Both the position numbers and the translations under genes were made by a program. The notes under the pieces were generated by a model. The model was not told the DNA's origin. It was given only the letters and a program-made list of their open reading frames with translations, and ran no database searches. From NCBI GenBank assembly GCA_019638675.1, contig JAHBTE010000001.1, forward strand, positions 1,210,605 through 1,274,604: DNA of 64,000 nucleotides. The letters are read 5' to 3'. This document shows positions 16,300-24,607 of this stretch, piece after piece. The stretch is from Fimbriimonadaceae bacterium. GTDB lineage: Bacteria; Armatimonadota; Fimbriimonadia; Fimbriimonadales; Fimbriimonadaceae. Positions within the stretch are counted from its first letter, which is position 1, and every line of letters begins with the position of its first letter.

Positions 16300-17445
16300 A
16301 TGGATCGAATTTATCTGGATCACGCGGCAACGACTCCGCTCTTGCCCGAGGCGAGGGAAGCAATGCTTCCTTGGTTATCCGATGGATTTGGGAATCCCAG
16401 CAGTCTGCATTCTGAAGGCCGTCGCGCGAGGGCGGCGGTAGATCAATCCCGCGAGATACTCAGCGAACTACTCGGGTGTTTGTTTGGAGAAATTGTTTTT
16501 ACATCCTGCGGAACCGAAGCGGCAAACCTTGGGGTGATCGGCGGAGCACTTTCAGCGCGCGACCAATTTGGCGGATACGAGGTGATTCTAGCCGCCGCTG
16601 AACATCACTGCGTTCTTCACACACAGCCGTTTTTGGAGCGGTTGGGATTTAAAGTTCTGATTGCGCCAGTTGATCGGGAAGCTAGGGTTGATATGAATTG
16701 GCTGGACGACCACATCCGACCGCGGACAGCACTGGTGAGTGTGATGCAGGCGAATAACGAACTCGGTACGCTGAACCCGATTGCCGAAATCGGCAAGATG
16801 TGCCGACGGGAAAAGATGTTCTTCCACATAGATGCGGTGCAGACATTTCCCGATTCATGGCGAGTGGATGATTTTGAAGCCGATCTGCTCACGATATCGG
16901 CGCATAAATTCTATGGCCCGAAAGGGATCGGTGCTCTCTACGCCCGGAGTGGAGTGAAGCCGACGCCGCTTATGGTCGGCGGTGGGCAAGAGCGCGAGGT
17001 TCGGGCTGGCACTGAAAACGTCGCCGGAATAGTCGGAGCGGGAGTAGCAGCACAAAGTGTCGCTGGGTGGGGGGATTGGCGCGCTCAAGTCGCAGAGTGC
17101 CGAGACGCCTTTGAATCTGAGCTGGGACACGAATTTGTCGCCAGTGTGAACCATTCCGAGCGACTTGCTGGACATTGCCACGTTCGGTATCCCGGAGTAG
17201 ATGCAGAAACCGCACTCATCCGGCTAGACCGAGAAGGAATCAGCGCGAGCAGTGGAGCCGCTTGCAGCAGCGGAAGCCTTGAACCAAGCCATGTCCTCGC
17301 CGCATGCGGTTACACGGAAGAAGAATCTAAAGAAGGCTTACGGTTTACCTTTGGAAAAACTAACACAGTAGATCAAGCCAAACAAGTCGGGAAAATAGTG
17401 CGCGAAACACTCGCCGAAATCAGTTCCCGCCGCAAAGTTCATTAG
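16300..17445 (+). CDS. Cysteine desulfurase, NifS/IscS family
   Basis: A 381-residue PLP enzyme that takes sulfur from cysteine for Fe-S clusters or tRNA thiolation. It starts with MDRIYLDHAATTPL, typical of IscS. His102 in AEHHCVL stacks on PLP, Asp178 and Gln181 in HIDAVQ bind it, and Lys203 in SAHKFYGPKG forms the Schiff base. The flexible loop SSGAACSSGSLEPSH near residue 325 carries the persulfide Cys. All key residues are intact. The gene begins 4 bases after the CPBP protease. No iscU, sufU or tRNA thiolase is adjacent, so its sulfur acceptor is not visible. It is clearly different from the desulfurase-like protein at 37924, which lacks this Cys loop. Confidence 0.95.
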   Translation: MDRIYLDHAATTPLLPEAREAMLPWLSDGFGNPSSLHSEGRRARAAVDQSREILSELLGCLFGEIVFTSCGTEAANLGVIGGALSARDQFGGYEVILAAAEHHCVLHTQPFLERLGFKVLIAPVDREARVDMNWLDDHIRPRTALVSVMQANNELGTLNPIAEIGKMCRREKMFFHIDAVQTFPDSWRVDDFEADLLTISAHKFYGPKGIGALYARSGVKPTPLMVGGGQEREVRAGTENVAGIVGAGVAAQSVAGWGDWRAQVAECRDAFESELGHEFVASVNHSERLAGHCHVRYPGVDAETALIRLDREGISASSGAACSSGSLEPSHVLAACGYTEEESKEGLRFTFGKTNTVDQAKQVGKIVRETLAEISSRRKVH

Positions 17446-17494
17446 GTTTATCGGCTATTCGAGAGTAGCACTCTATGAGTTCGTACGTCCTTGA

Positions 17495-19069
17495 ATGAAG
17501 GAGCAGAATTTAGCTCCAAGGGCTTTACGCATGTTGATGACAACTTTAATCGCCAGCGCATTACTGGCACCAGCGGCAGATGAACTCACGCCAGCGAAAA
17601 TAATTGATGCAACACTTTTTAAAAACGGCTATGCGGTCGTAATCCGGCAAGTCACGGTTCCGAACTCGGGAACCGTACTCGTCAAAGACCCGCCGACCGC
17701 CGTGCTTGGCACACTTTGGATTTACGGGCATCAAGGCGGGCAGATCAAATCTGTCGTCGCTACCAAATCGGTTGAAGAATCCGAACAAACTGTTTCAGTT
17801 GGTTCTGTGGCAGAAGCACTTGCTTTGAACAAAGGCAAAGTGATGGACATTAGCTGGTACGACCAGCAAAAATGGCAAACCGTCACGGGCAAAGTATTAA
17901 GTGTTTCTAACCAGTTGGTAGTCATTGAAGAAAGTGCAACCGGACAGAGTATGTTTGTTCAGCTTTCTACGATTGCCAGCTTCAAGGGCAGCAAAGATTT
18001 AGTCTGGACAGAAGTTCGGAAAATCAAAACCGAAACACCGGTCTTGCGAATCCAAGCAGCTCCCGGCTCCAAGGTCAATATCATGGCGATGCAGGCAGGA
18101 ATGAGCTGGAGCCCCAGCTACATGATTGATATTTCTGATGAGAAGAAACTGAAGATTGTTGGTAAGGCCACGATTATCAACGACTTGGGAGATATGGAAA
18201 CGATTACGGCAAAACTCGTTACCGGATTCCCGAACATCTCTTACCTTGGCCAATGGGATCCGCTGACGGCGATGATGGCAGTCTATAAATCTGCTGGCTT
18301 CGGTGGCGGTGCTACTGGTGGCGCGCCCATGCAGAATCAAGCCGTAATGGGCCGGCGGGAATCTGCGGCTGATGATGCCTTTGCAAGCTTCGTTCCTAGC
18401 ACCGGAGAAGGATTCTCCGGCGAAGATTTGTTCTTCATGCCGATTGAAAAGGTTCTGCTTAAGCAAGGCGAGCGCGGATACTACGTTCTGTTCCAAGCAG
18501 AAAGCGCATTCAAGCACCTGTACACGCTTGATCTGCCTGGCAGTTCGGCAAACAACGGCAGTCAAGACTTTGCACGTACTGACCTTGATATTTGGCATGA
18601 GCTTGAATTCGATAATGCAACCAAAATGCCGTGGACAACTGGCCCGGCACTCACGGTGAAGGATGGTCAGATGCTTGGTCAGGATGAACTTAAGTACACG
18701 ACTCCTGGCACCAAAGCCAATGTGAAAATCACCAAAGCTTTGGATATTGCAGCCGAAGCGCGAGAAGAAGAAATCGAGCGCGAACGCGGCGTTCTCAAGG
18801 ATCGCTACAACAACCCAACCTACGATTTGGTCACGGTGAGAGGAACCATCGAACTGACCAATATGAAAGCGACTGACGTTGATTTGCGAATCCGTAAGTC
18901 AATTGAGGGTGAGATCATTGAAGCGGCGGGAACATCAAACACGTTCAAGAGCACGCGCCGCCTGAACCAAGTGAACATCACTAGCGTGATGGAATGGCGC
19001 CCCACGCTCAAACGCGGCGAAAAGAAGACGTTCACTTATACGTACAAGGTGTATACGACGGCTCGGTAA
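17495..19069 (+). CDS. Secreted DUF4139-family protein
   Basis: A 524-residue protein with an N-terminal signal peptide (LMTTLIASALLAPAAD, about residues 13-28). The middle part, GMSWSPSYMIDI followed by IINDLGDMETITAKLVTGFPN (about residues 205-250), is the hallmark of DUF4139. The C-terminal RGEKKTFTYTYKVY is the beta-strand ending seen in that family. DUF4139 proteins are exported or surface beta-sandwich proteins of unknown function. The Gly/Met-rich loop near residues 270-290 is probably disordered. The ATG at 17495 has no clear Shine-Dalgarno; an ATG 12 codons in (MLMTTL) would place the signal peptide at the exact N-terminus. It is monocistronic, with a strong terminator. Confidence 0.8.
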   Translation: MKEQNLAPRALRMLMTTLIASALLAPAADELTPAKIIDATLFKNGYAVVIRQVTVPNSGTVLVKDPPTAVLGTLWIYGHQGGQIKSVVATKSVEESEQTVSVGSVAEALALNKGKVMDISWYDQQKWQTVTGKVLSVSNQLVVIEESATGQSMFVQLSTIASFKGSKDLVWTEVRKIKTETPVLRIQAAPGSKVNIMAMQAGMSWSPSYMIDISDEKKLKIVGKATIINDLGDMETITAKLVTGFPNISYLGQWDPLTAMMAVYKSAGFGGGATGGAPMQNQAVMGRRESAADDAFASFVPSTGEGFSGEDLFFMPIEKVLLKQGERGYYVLFQAESAFKHLYTLDLPGSSANNGSQDFARTDLDIWHELEFDNATKMPWTTGPALTVKDGQMLGQDELKYTTPGTKANVKITKALDIAAEAREEEIERERGVLKDRYNNPTYDLVTVRGTIELTNMKATDVDLRIRKSIEGEIIEAAGTSNTFKSTRRLNQVNITSVMEWRPTLKRGEKKTFTYTYKVYTTAR

Positions 19070-19076
19070 AAAATAA

Positions 19077-19107
19077 AACTCCCTGAATGGAATTCATTCA
19101 GGGAGTT
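19077..19107. terminator. Bidirectional terminator hairpin
   Basis: AACTCCCTGAATG (19077-19089) pairs perfectly over 13 bp with CATTCAGGGAGTT (19095-19107); the loop is GAATT. An A-rich run precedes it, giving a T-tract on the minus strand. It separates the DUF4139 gene from convergent rpmF. Confidence 0.85.
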
Positions 19108-19133
19108 GGCTTTCTGGCTAGGCGAGGATTCGC

Positions 19134-19322
19134 TTAGTCTTTGTCTTTGTATCCAGGAAGACGGCGACCTTTGTAGTATCCGTCGGGTGAAGCGCAGTGG
19201 CGAACGTGGAGCGGTTCCCCGCCGACGTTTTTGGTTTCGCTCAGTTCAGGAAGAGAAGTCTTCCAGTGGGTGCGTCGCTTTGCTCCGCGAGCGTGTGAGT
19301 GTTTGCGTTTTGGGTTTGCCAT
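19134..19322 (-). CDS. rpmF: 50S ribosomal protein L32
   Basis: A 62-residue basic protein starting MANPKRKHSHARGAKRRTHW, the conserved L32 N-terminus, and containing GYYKGR in the centre. The usual zinc-ribbon cysteines are mostly lost: HVRHCASPDGYYKGR keeps a single Cys where the C+ form has CPxCG. It is the second gene of an rpmG-rpmF pair, 18 nt after rpmG. Confidence 0.95.
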   Translation of the reverse strand: MANPKRKHSHARGAKRRTHWKTSLPELSETKNVGGEPLHVRHCASPDGYYKGRRLPGYKDKD

Positions 19323-19340
19323 TTACCTAAAATCCTAGCC

Positions 19341-19514
19341 TTACGACTTTTTTTCCTTATGCAAGGTGACCTTGCGGAGGTTGCTGTTGTACTTCATCAA
19401 TTCAAGCTTATCAGGAGTGTTTTGCTTGTTTTTTGTGGTCACAACGTAATGCTTATTATCTTCCGAGCACACCAGCCGGATGATTTCGCGCTTTTCGCCT
19501 TTCTTTTTTGCCAT
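19341..19514 (-). CDS. rpmG: 50S ribosomal protein L33
   Basis: A 57-residue protein, MAKKKGEKREIIRLVCSE..., with the L33 hallmarks KNKQNTPDKLELMKYN and LRKVTLHKEKK. Only one of the four zinc cysteines of the C+ form remains, so this is the zinc-free C- type. The ATG at 19514 is chosen because GAGG lies 7 nt upstream and the family always starts here; the frame continues upstream but is not conserved. It heads the rpmG-rpmF operon. Confidence 0.95.
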   Translation of the reverse strand: MAKKKGEKREIIRLVCSEDNKHYVVTTKNKQNTPDKLELMKYNSNLRKVTLHKEKKS

Positions 19515-19624
19515 GGAAAGCCTCTTTGGTTCGATCCTGCGGGCAGGGCGAGCCGAAGGGTTATTATGGCGGGACCCGGGTTCTGCTGGCAAGGACCCGT
19601 AGAACGGAACGGTCCTTTGCCTTG

Positions 19625-19630
19625 TATAAT
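19625..19630 (+). promoter_or_regulatory. tRNA-Leu promoter -10 box
   Basis: A perfect TATAAT lies 13 nt upstream of the first tRNA base, preceded by TG, so transcription should start about 6 nt before the mature 5' end. No clear TTGACA is seen 16-18 nt upstream. Confidence 0.55.
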
Positions 19631-19643
19631 CTGCGCTAACCTG

Positions 19644-19728
19644 GCCCGGGTGGCGGAATGGTAGACGCAGCGGACTTAAAATCCGTTGTCCTTAGGACGT
19701 GCGGGTTCGAGTCCCGCCCCGGGCACCA
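19644..19728 (+). tRNA. tRNA-Leu (anticodon TAA)
   Basis: Class II tRNA of 85 nt including an encoded CCA. Acceptor GCCCGGG/CCCGGGC, anticodon stem GCGGA/TCCGT with loop CTTAAAA (anticodon TAA, reading TTA), a variable arm TGTCCTTAGGACG forming the long extra stem, and T-arm GCGGG/CCCGC with loop TTCGAGT. The G-rich acceptor and long variable arm identify leucine. Confidence 0.96.
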
Positions 19729-19777
19729 GGAATTATCCAGTTGAAGGATTCCCACCTTCCGCCAGGTGATTCGTTCG

Positions 19778-20260
19778 ATGAAAAAGCACTTTGTAGTCGG
19801 AATATTGATTTTTACTGTTTTGATCGGTTGTTCAACAGAAGCAAAACCGAAAGAGCAACCAAGTAAGCCATCTACATCCTCAGTTGGATACGATTCTGAG
19901 TTTCGTACGATGGACGAGGCTGTCGCAGAAGCACGGCGCACGTTTCCAGCCTTCGTAAAGGCATTTGAAGCCTCTGCGTGGGGTGAAGGCGATTACATCG
20001 TTCGTATGACTTTTTTTGATACGAAGAGGCAAATCGGCGAAGACCTCTTTATTACCTTTGAAAACTTGGTCGACGACCAAATCACCGGCGTTATTGAATC
20101 TGATCCACAGTTCTTCCCAGATTTGAAGCGAGGCACACGAGTGACTAAACCGATCCGTGAACTCCGAGATTGGATGTTCGTCCCAACCGACGGGGATCAT
20201 CGAGGGGGATATACACTGAGGACTCTGCCCGATGAGGGTGAAAACAAAACTGCAGAATGA
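19778..20260 (+). CDS. DUF2314-domain lipoprotein
   Basis: A 160-residue protein with a lipoprotein signal peptide: MKKHF, a hydrophobic stretch and lipobox LIGC at about residue 17, so it should be lipid-anchored outside the inner membrane. The mature part, from EAVAEARRTFPAFVKAF to DWMFV and GGYTLRTL, fits DUF2314 (E. coli YegJ type), whose function is unknown. The ATG at 19778 is preferred over GTG 19766 because AGGTGA (19765-19770) is 7 nt before it and the lipobox spacing is then right. It overlaps the next gene by 4 bases (ATGA), so the two are coupled. Confidence 0.75.
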   Translation: MKKHFVVGILIFTVLIGCSTEAKPKEQPSKPSTSSVGYDSEFRTMDEAVAEARRTFPAFVKAFEASAWGEGDYIVRMTFFDTKRQIGEDLFITFENLVDDQITGVIESDPQFFPDLKRGTRVTKPIRELRDWMFVPTDGDHRGGYTLRTLPDEGENKTAE

Positions 20261-20775
20261 AAAATCAGCTTACTCTCTTGGCACTTGGATTGGCGGTTTG
20301 CGTATCTGCCGCGACTGATCGTTACCAATCGAGCGAGGATGGTTTTTCCGTCATTTTTCCCGGCGAAGTTATCCGCAGAGAAGACAAAGTGAAATTTGAA
20401 GGTGGGGAAGCCGCGAGCCGCACCTACCGTTGCTCCCAGGGACAATCTGTTTTTCAAATTTCGGTAACTCCTCTTCCGCGAGAGACTTTGCGCAATCGCC
20501 CAGTTCAAGACATCTTAGATTTAGCAAGAGATGGTGCTTTGAACGCTCAGAGGGGTACGAAGGCAGAGGGGGAAACGAAATTATTGGTGAACGGAGCGCC
20601 TGCCAGGAGATTTATTATCCAGCCACCCAATGCTCCGGTGGCGGTTCATCTAATGGTGGTCGCCAATGGCAAGTTGTATCACGTCCTTGGCTCCTTGCCA
20701 ACCCGTTTGCAAAGTGAGGGAGAGGACTTTGTTAAATCCTTCTCCCTCACTAGCGTGATTTCAATTGGCGATTAG
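20257..20775 (+). CDS. Small secreted protein of unknown function
   Basis: A 172-residue protein with a signal peptide (LTLLALGLAVCVSAA, cut near residue 19). The mature part starts with a pattern, SSEDGFSVIFPGEV, common in secreted proteins of unknown role. It then shows alternating beta-type segments such as SVFQISVTPLPRE, FIIQPPNAPVAVHLMVV and KLYHVLGSLP. It has no catalytic motif that I recognise. It is translated with the DUF2314 lipoprotein through an ATGA overlap, so both are exported and may work together. Its stop overlaps the end of the convergent PEP-CTERM gene by 4 bases. Confidence 0.65.
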   Translation: MKNQLTLLALGLAVCVSAATDRYQSSEDGFSVIFPGEVIRREDKVKFEGGEAASRTYRCSQGQSVFQISVTPLPRETLRNRPVQDILDLARDGALNAQRGTKAEGETKLLVNGAPARRFIIQPPNAPVAVHLMVVANGKLYHVLGSLPTRLQSEGEDFVKSFSLTSVISIGD

Positions 20776-21386
20776 TTTTTGCGCCTACGTTTGAGGAGTG
20801 CGACGACTCCCAATACGCTTGCGATCATCAAACTCGGTTCAGGTACTGGTTCAGCATCTCGCACCATGCTCCATGAGTTGATTTGAAGGCTGGATTGGTT
20901 ACCAATGTTAATCCATGATCCAACAAATGCTTCGACTATGATGTTTTCAATAAGCGTTGGTCTGCCTGTAATTTCAAAAGCCCTCGCTCCGAAACCATCC
21001 ACGACTCCATTGTTGACCCCGGTGATGTCACCGATAAGGCTCCAAGTGGGGTAGGTAATCCTGACTTGAAGCGGAGTGCCGTTGAAATCAACAAAAAATG
21101 GATCGGTGGTTTGTCCACCGTTTACGTCAGTCACGGTCGTTCCTGATACCGAAAAGTCGCCTGATCCGGTTATGGGGCCAAGTTCGAACGGGAATGAAAA
21201 TGCATCGGTAGTTGATTGGGATACGGATACCAAATCTGACCCAACTTCCGGAATAGTTGAATTGCCAAGTATTGTTACTGCGTTGAAAGTGGCGTCAAAG
21301 TTAAACGTCCAGTCTCCGGCAAAACTGTAAGCTTGTGCAAGGCCCGGGGCACAGAGCAGGGCGAAGGCAAGGGTTCTTACGTTCAT
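20772..21386 (-). CDS. Secreted protein with PEP-CTERM-type sorting signal
   Basis: A 204-residue protein with an N-terminal signal peptide (LAFALLCAPGLAQAYS). At the C-terminus it has VPEPSLMIASVLGVVALLKRRRKN-like architecture: a PEP motif, a hydrophobic helix and a basic tail (about residues 180-204). That tripartite signal is recognised by exosortase in other bacteria. The mature domain is rich in Thr, Ser, Gly and aromatic residues and predicted beta-structure, with no enzyme motif; such proteins often end up in extracellular matrix. No exosortase gene lies in the window. It is convergent with the upstream small secreted protein. Confidence 0.82.
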   Translation of the reverse strand: MNVRTLAFALLCAPGLAQAYSFAGDWTFNFDATFNAVTILGNSTIPEVGSDLVSVSQSTTDAFSFPFELGPITGSGDFSVSGTTVTDVNGGQTTDPFFVDFNGTPLQVRITYPTWSLIGDITGVNNGVVDGFGARAFEITGRPTLIENIIVEAFVGSWINIGNQSSLQINSWSMVRDAEPVPEPSLMIASVLGVVALLKRRRKN

Positions 21387-21482
21387 TTTCTCTCCAATAG
21401 GAACGGCACAACTGCGGTTCTAACTTTAGGCTACCAGAGATTTGAGATGGCGTTTTATTAAGCCTTGTGCATGAACTACCAG

Positions 21483-22421
21483 TTATTTATACTGAGCCAC
21501 ATATTTGAGGCAGCAGGCTCGAATCCTTGCCCGGATGCGATTAATGTACTTCGCCCGTTCGGTCACACTGACTGCTCCGCGGGCATCAAGTAAGTTGAAA
21601 ATGTGACTGCATTTTAGCGCAAGATCCAGTGCCGGATATACAAGGGCTTCATTGACTGGAGACTTTTCACCTTCTTGCAATGTGGTTGCTGGGGATTCCG
21701 TTGTTAAAATTTTTCGCTCGGGATCGTAGTGAACTTCGGTTTCAATCACGCGAGTTGACTCCGCTTCGTAGAGATCAAATAAGTTGAAGAGTAACTTTGT
21801 GTCAGCTACTTCAAAGTTGTAGACGTTATTTTGCATTTCCGAATGGAATTCTGCGGTTCGGTAGCTCATGTCGTCTGACCACATCAGCCCATCCCAAAAC
21901 GAATTCTGCCCATTAATCATCAAGCAAAGTCGCTCTGGACCGTAGGTGATTTCAGCGCAGACAGGATCGCATTCAATGCCGCCCATCTGCTGGAAAAAAG
22001 TGAATTGGCTGATTTCAGTTCCGTTTAACCAGACTTCCCAACCAACTCCTGCTGCACCCGCCGCTTGAGATTCCCAGTCATCTTCTACCAAGCGAATATC
22101 GTTGCTTTTGGAATCGAATCCAAGAGCATCAAGCGAGCCCATGTAGAGATCGACAATGTTCTCAGGGCTTGGCTTCATCAGCACTTGGTACTGAAAATAT
22201 CGCTGAGATCTCTGGGGGTTGAGTGTGTACCTTCCATCAGCTGGCCTGCGTGACGCCTGAATATAGGCAACATTCCAAGGTTCTGGCCCAAGCGAGCGCA
22301 GTGTTGTTGCCGGGTGCATTGTCCCAGCCCCGACTTCAGCATCGTAGCTTTCCAAAATTGCACACCCTTGGGCCGACCAGTAGTCGTCCAGGGTTCGGAT
22401 GAGATTTTGGAAAGTCATCAT
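21483..22421 (-). CDS. glyQ: Glycine--tRNA ligase alpha subunit
   Basis: A 312-residue class II synthetase subunit that activates glycine and charges tRNA-Gly as part of an alpha2-beta2 enzyme. It opens with TFQNLIRTLDDYWSAQGCAILESYD, and GAGTMHPAT, EPWNVAYIQASRRPADGRY, NRYQHYYQFQV-like (NPQRSQRYFQYQVLMKPSP) and GWEVWLNGTEISQFTFFQQMGG follow in the usual order. Length is normal. The beta subunit glyS, usually adjacent, is not in the window. Two ATG codons (22421 and 22418) are possible. The FMN-binding gene is transcribed divergently from a gap of about 50 bases. Confidence 0.96.
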   Translation of the reverse strand: MMTFQNLIRTLDDYWSAQGCAILESYDAEVGAGTMHPATTLRSLGPEPWNVAYIQASRRPADGRYTLNPQRSQRYFQYQVLMKPSPENIVDLYMGSLDALGFDSKSNDIRLVEDDWESQAAGAAGVGWEVWLNGTEISQFTFFQQMGGIECDPVCAEITYGPERLCLMINGQNSFWDGLMWSDDMSYRTAEFHSEMQNNVYNFEVADTKLLFNLFDLYEAESTRVIETEVHYDPERKILTTESPATTLQEGEKSPVNEALVYPALDLALKCSHIFNLLDARGAVSVTERAKYINRIRARIRACCLKYVAQYK

Positions 22422-22474
22422 GGGCTAGTTGATGATGTTACCTATGCCAAATTGGATTGGGCGGGGCTGAGGCA

Positions 22475-24076
22475 ATGTATGATTTGGGTGTGGTTCGCTA
22501 CATCGCACTTATCCTGGTCTTGGTTGGACTGATTGCTACTTTGGGATTGGCACTTTGGCAAGGCTATGGATGGTGGATCGGAGTTGGAGTATTTGGATTT
22601 TTTGCTCTGGTTGGAGTGGCAGATATTGTCCAAAAAAGGAACAATATCCGCCGTAACTATCCGGTGATTGGGCACGGACGGTTTTTGTTGCTCAAGCTTC
22701 GCCCCGAACTCCACCAATATTTTGTTGAGGATGATACGAGCGGCACCCCTTTTAGTTGGGAACAGCGAACCCTTGTTTACGACAGGGCCAACGGCAAAGT
22801 TGGGTTAGACGCTTTTGGAACTGAGCTTGATGTTTACCGCCCAGGTTATATTTGGTTTGAACACTCTATCGCGGCGAAGCACATAGAAAACTCTGATTTG
22901 CGGGTGATGGTAGGGGGTAAGGATTGCCTTCAACCCTATTCCTGTTCTCTTTACAATATTTCAGCGATGAGTTTTGGCAGTTTGAGCGCTAATGCGATTC
23001 AGGCAATGAACCGAGGAGCGAAGCTTGGTGGGTTCGCCCATTGCACGGGCGAAGGTGGGCTGAGTTCTTATCATTTGAGCGAAGGAGCCGACGTGGTCTG
23101 GCAAATCGGCACTGGCTACTTTGGATGCCGTCGACCAGATGGTGGATTTGACGCTGAGAAATTCAAAACAAATGCTACGCGCCCCACGGTGAAAATGATT
23201 GAGATAAAAATCAGCCAGGGAGCTAAACCTGGTCATGGTGGGGTTCTTCCGGGAGCTAAGGTAACTCAGGAAATAGCCGATGCTCGTGGCGTTCAGTTGG
23301 GTGAAGACTGCATTTCTCCCCCTGCGCACTCCGCATTTGATTCTCCTCTTGGACTCTGTGAGTTTATTGGTCAGTTGAGAGAATTAAGTGGAGGAAAACC
23401 GATCGGGTTCAAGCTCTGCATCGGGAGCAAACGCGAATTTATGGCGATCTGCCGGGCGATGGTTGAGACGGGTATTACACCAGATTTCATTACTGTTGAT
23501 GGTGGAGAAGGGGGAACCGGAGCCGCACCAGTTGAGTTCTCTGATTCTATGGGAATGCCTCTTGCAGATGCACTCCCGTTTGTTGTGCAAGCTCTGCGTG
23601 GCTGCGGCCTAAAGGATGAAATCCGGGTTGCGGCAAGCGGGAAAGTATTTTCCGCCGCTTCTCTCTTAGAAAACTTAGCAAAAGGAGCCGACTGGTGCAA
23701 CGCGGCGCGAGGATATATGCTCGCCGTAGGTTGTATACAAGCGCAGGTTTGCCACACCAACGAGTGCCCAGTTGGCGTTGCAACTCAAGACCAAGGCAGA
23801 CAGAAGGGCGTTAACGTAATTGATAAAGGCGAAAAAGTACGCAGTTTTCATGCTCTGACCATGAGAGCCCTTGCCGATATGGTGGGAGCAATGGGATATG
23901 AACATCCGGAAGATGTTTCGGCTTCTATGGTGTGGCGAAGAATGAAATGGGGCGAAGCAAAGAGGGTATCTGAAGAGTATCCGACGGTAGAGTACGGCGG
24001 CTTTCTAAGAGAAGATTATCATCATCCGGACTTTTCACCCTATTGGGAAGGCGCAAGTTCTGATCGTTGGACTTAG
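22475..24076 (+). CDS. FMN-binding glutamate-synthase-like protein (GltB FMN domain)
   Basis: A 533-residue protein with two N-terminal membrane helices (about residues 8-50), then a complete FMN-binding domain like the C-terminal half of GltB. Visible features are NISAMSFGSLSANAIQAMNRGAKLGG, CHTGEGGLS-like (HCTGEGGLSSYH), KPGHGGVLPGAKV, VDGGEGGTGAAPVEF and RVAASGKVF. Cysteines in the run GCIQAQVCHTNECPVG fit the [3Fe-4S] site. It lacks the amidotransferase domain, so it is not a full glutamate synthase; such stand-alone proteins are membrane-linked oxidoreductases with unclear substrates. The ATG at 22475 is taken; TTG 22457 is also possible. It is divergent from glyQ. Confidence 0.88.
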   Translation: MYDLGVVRYIALILVLVGLIATLGLALWQGYGWWIGVGVFGFFALVGVADIVQKRNNIRRNYPVIGHGRFLLLKLRPELHQYFVEDDTSGTPFSWEQRTLVYDRANGKVGLDAFGTELDVYRPGYIWFEHSIAAKHIENSDLRVMVGGKDCLQPYSCSLYNISAMSFGSLSANAIQAMNRGAKLGGFAHCTGEGGLSSYHLSEGADVVWQIGTGYFGCRRPDGGFDAEKFKTNATRPTVKMIEIKISQGAKPGHGGVLPGAKVTQEIADARGVQLGEDCISPPAHSAFDSPLGLCEFIGQLRELSGGKPIGFKLCIGSKREFMAICRAMVETGITPDFITVDGGEGGTGAAPVEFSDSMGMPLADALPFVVQALRGCGLKDEIRVAASGKVFSAASLLENLAKGADWCNAARGYMLAVGCIQAQVCHTNECPVGVATQDQGRQKGVNVIDKGEKVRSFHALTMRALADMVGAMGYEHPEDVSASMVWRRMKWGEAKRVSEEYPTVEYGGFLREDYHHPDFSPYWEGASSDRWT

Positions 24077-24079
24077 CAC

Positions 24080-24553
24080 TTATTCAGTCCAGTGAATGAC
24101 ATCATCGCCCCGAAACGATTGGGCGTAGCAAATTTGACCATCGTGATAAAAAGTGTGACTGATTGCATGCAGAAGAAATCCTCCCTTTGTATACGGTTGG
24201 CCCCACGGAGCTTTGATTTGCGCTGTGAAGTCGTTATCCTCCATTTGGTTGACTGCTTCCTCTAAATCTTTAAAGCCCTGGCGTAAGATTTTTCGCGCTT
24301 CCAATTTATTTGTTACTGCCCGAAAGAAGGCTTGGATTTCATCTTCCTCCGGCATTTTCAACGACTGGTCAAAAACGTATTTGGCGGCGAAAGAATTAAA
24401 CCAGCCCACTTCCGCAATAATTGCGTTTGGCGTACGGCACTTACCACCAATTGAAGAATTTGCGTGTTCTTCTGGTGTGTGCTTGAGATCAAGGAGAGTG
24501 CAGTATTTTGCTTCTGCGAGAAGCTCAAGAATTATTTCTTTTGCAGGATGCAT
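24080..24553 (-). CDS. DinB/YfiT-fold protein (second copy)
   Basis: A 157-residue protein predicted to be a four-helix DinB-like (YfiT) bundle, a family of metal-binding transferases and stress proteins unrelated to the polymerase of the same name. The C-terminal HTFYHDGQICYAQ and DDVIHW provide His residues for a metal site; the N-terminal third His is not obvious. It is about 155 residues, the family norm. The adjacent gene at 24608 encodes a paralogue with the same HTFYHDGQ and GDDxxHW motifs. A hairpin lies between the two. It is the last gene of the recN-pepF operon region on the minus strand, but may be separately controlled. Substrate unknown. Confidence 0.75.
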   Translation of the reverse strand: MHPAKEIILELLAEAKYCTLLDLKHTPEEHANSSIGGKCRTPNAIIAEVGWFNSFAAKYVFDQSLKMPEEDEIQAFFRAVTNKLEARKILRQGFKDLEEAVNQMEDNDFTAQIKAPWGQPYTKGGFLLHAISHTFYHDGQICYAQSFRGDDVIHWTE

Positions 24554-24568
24554 GGCTTTAGAATAGAT

Positions 24569-24592
24569 GATCCCCGGTTAGCCCCGGGGATC
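24569..24592 (-). terminator. Hairpin between the two DinB-like genes
   Basis: GATCCCCGG (24569-24577) pairs with CCGGGGATC (24584-24592) around a 6-nt loop. No T-tract follows, so it may be an attenuator or mRNA-stability stem rather than a full terminator. Confidence 0.4.
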
Positions 24593-24607
24593 GGAAATGA
24601 GCGGGGA

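Noticed and set aside
15725-16441. Long open frame inside the CPBP and desulfurase region
   Set aside because: It overlaps two strongly recognised genes in another frame and has no signal or motif of its own.
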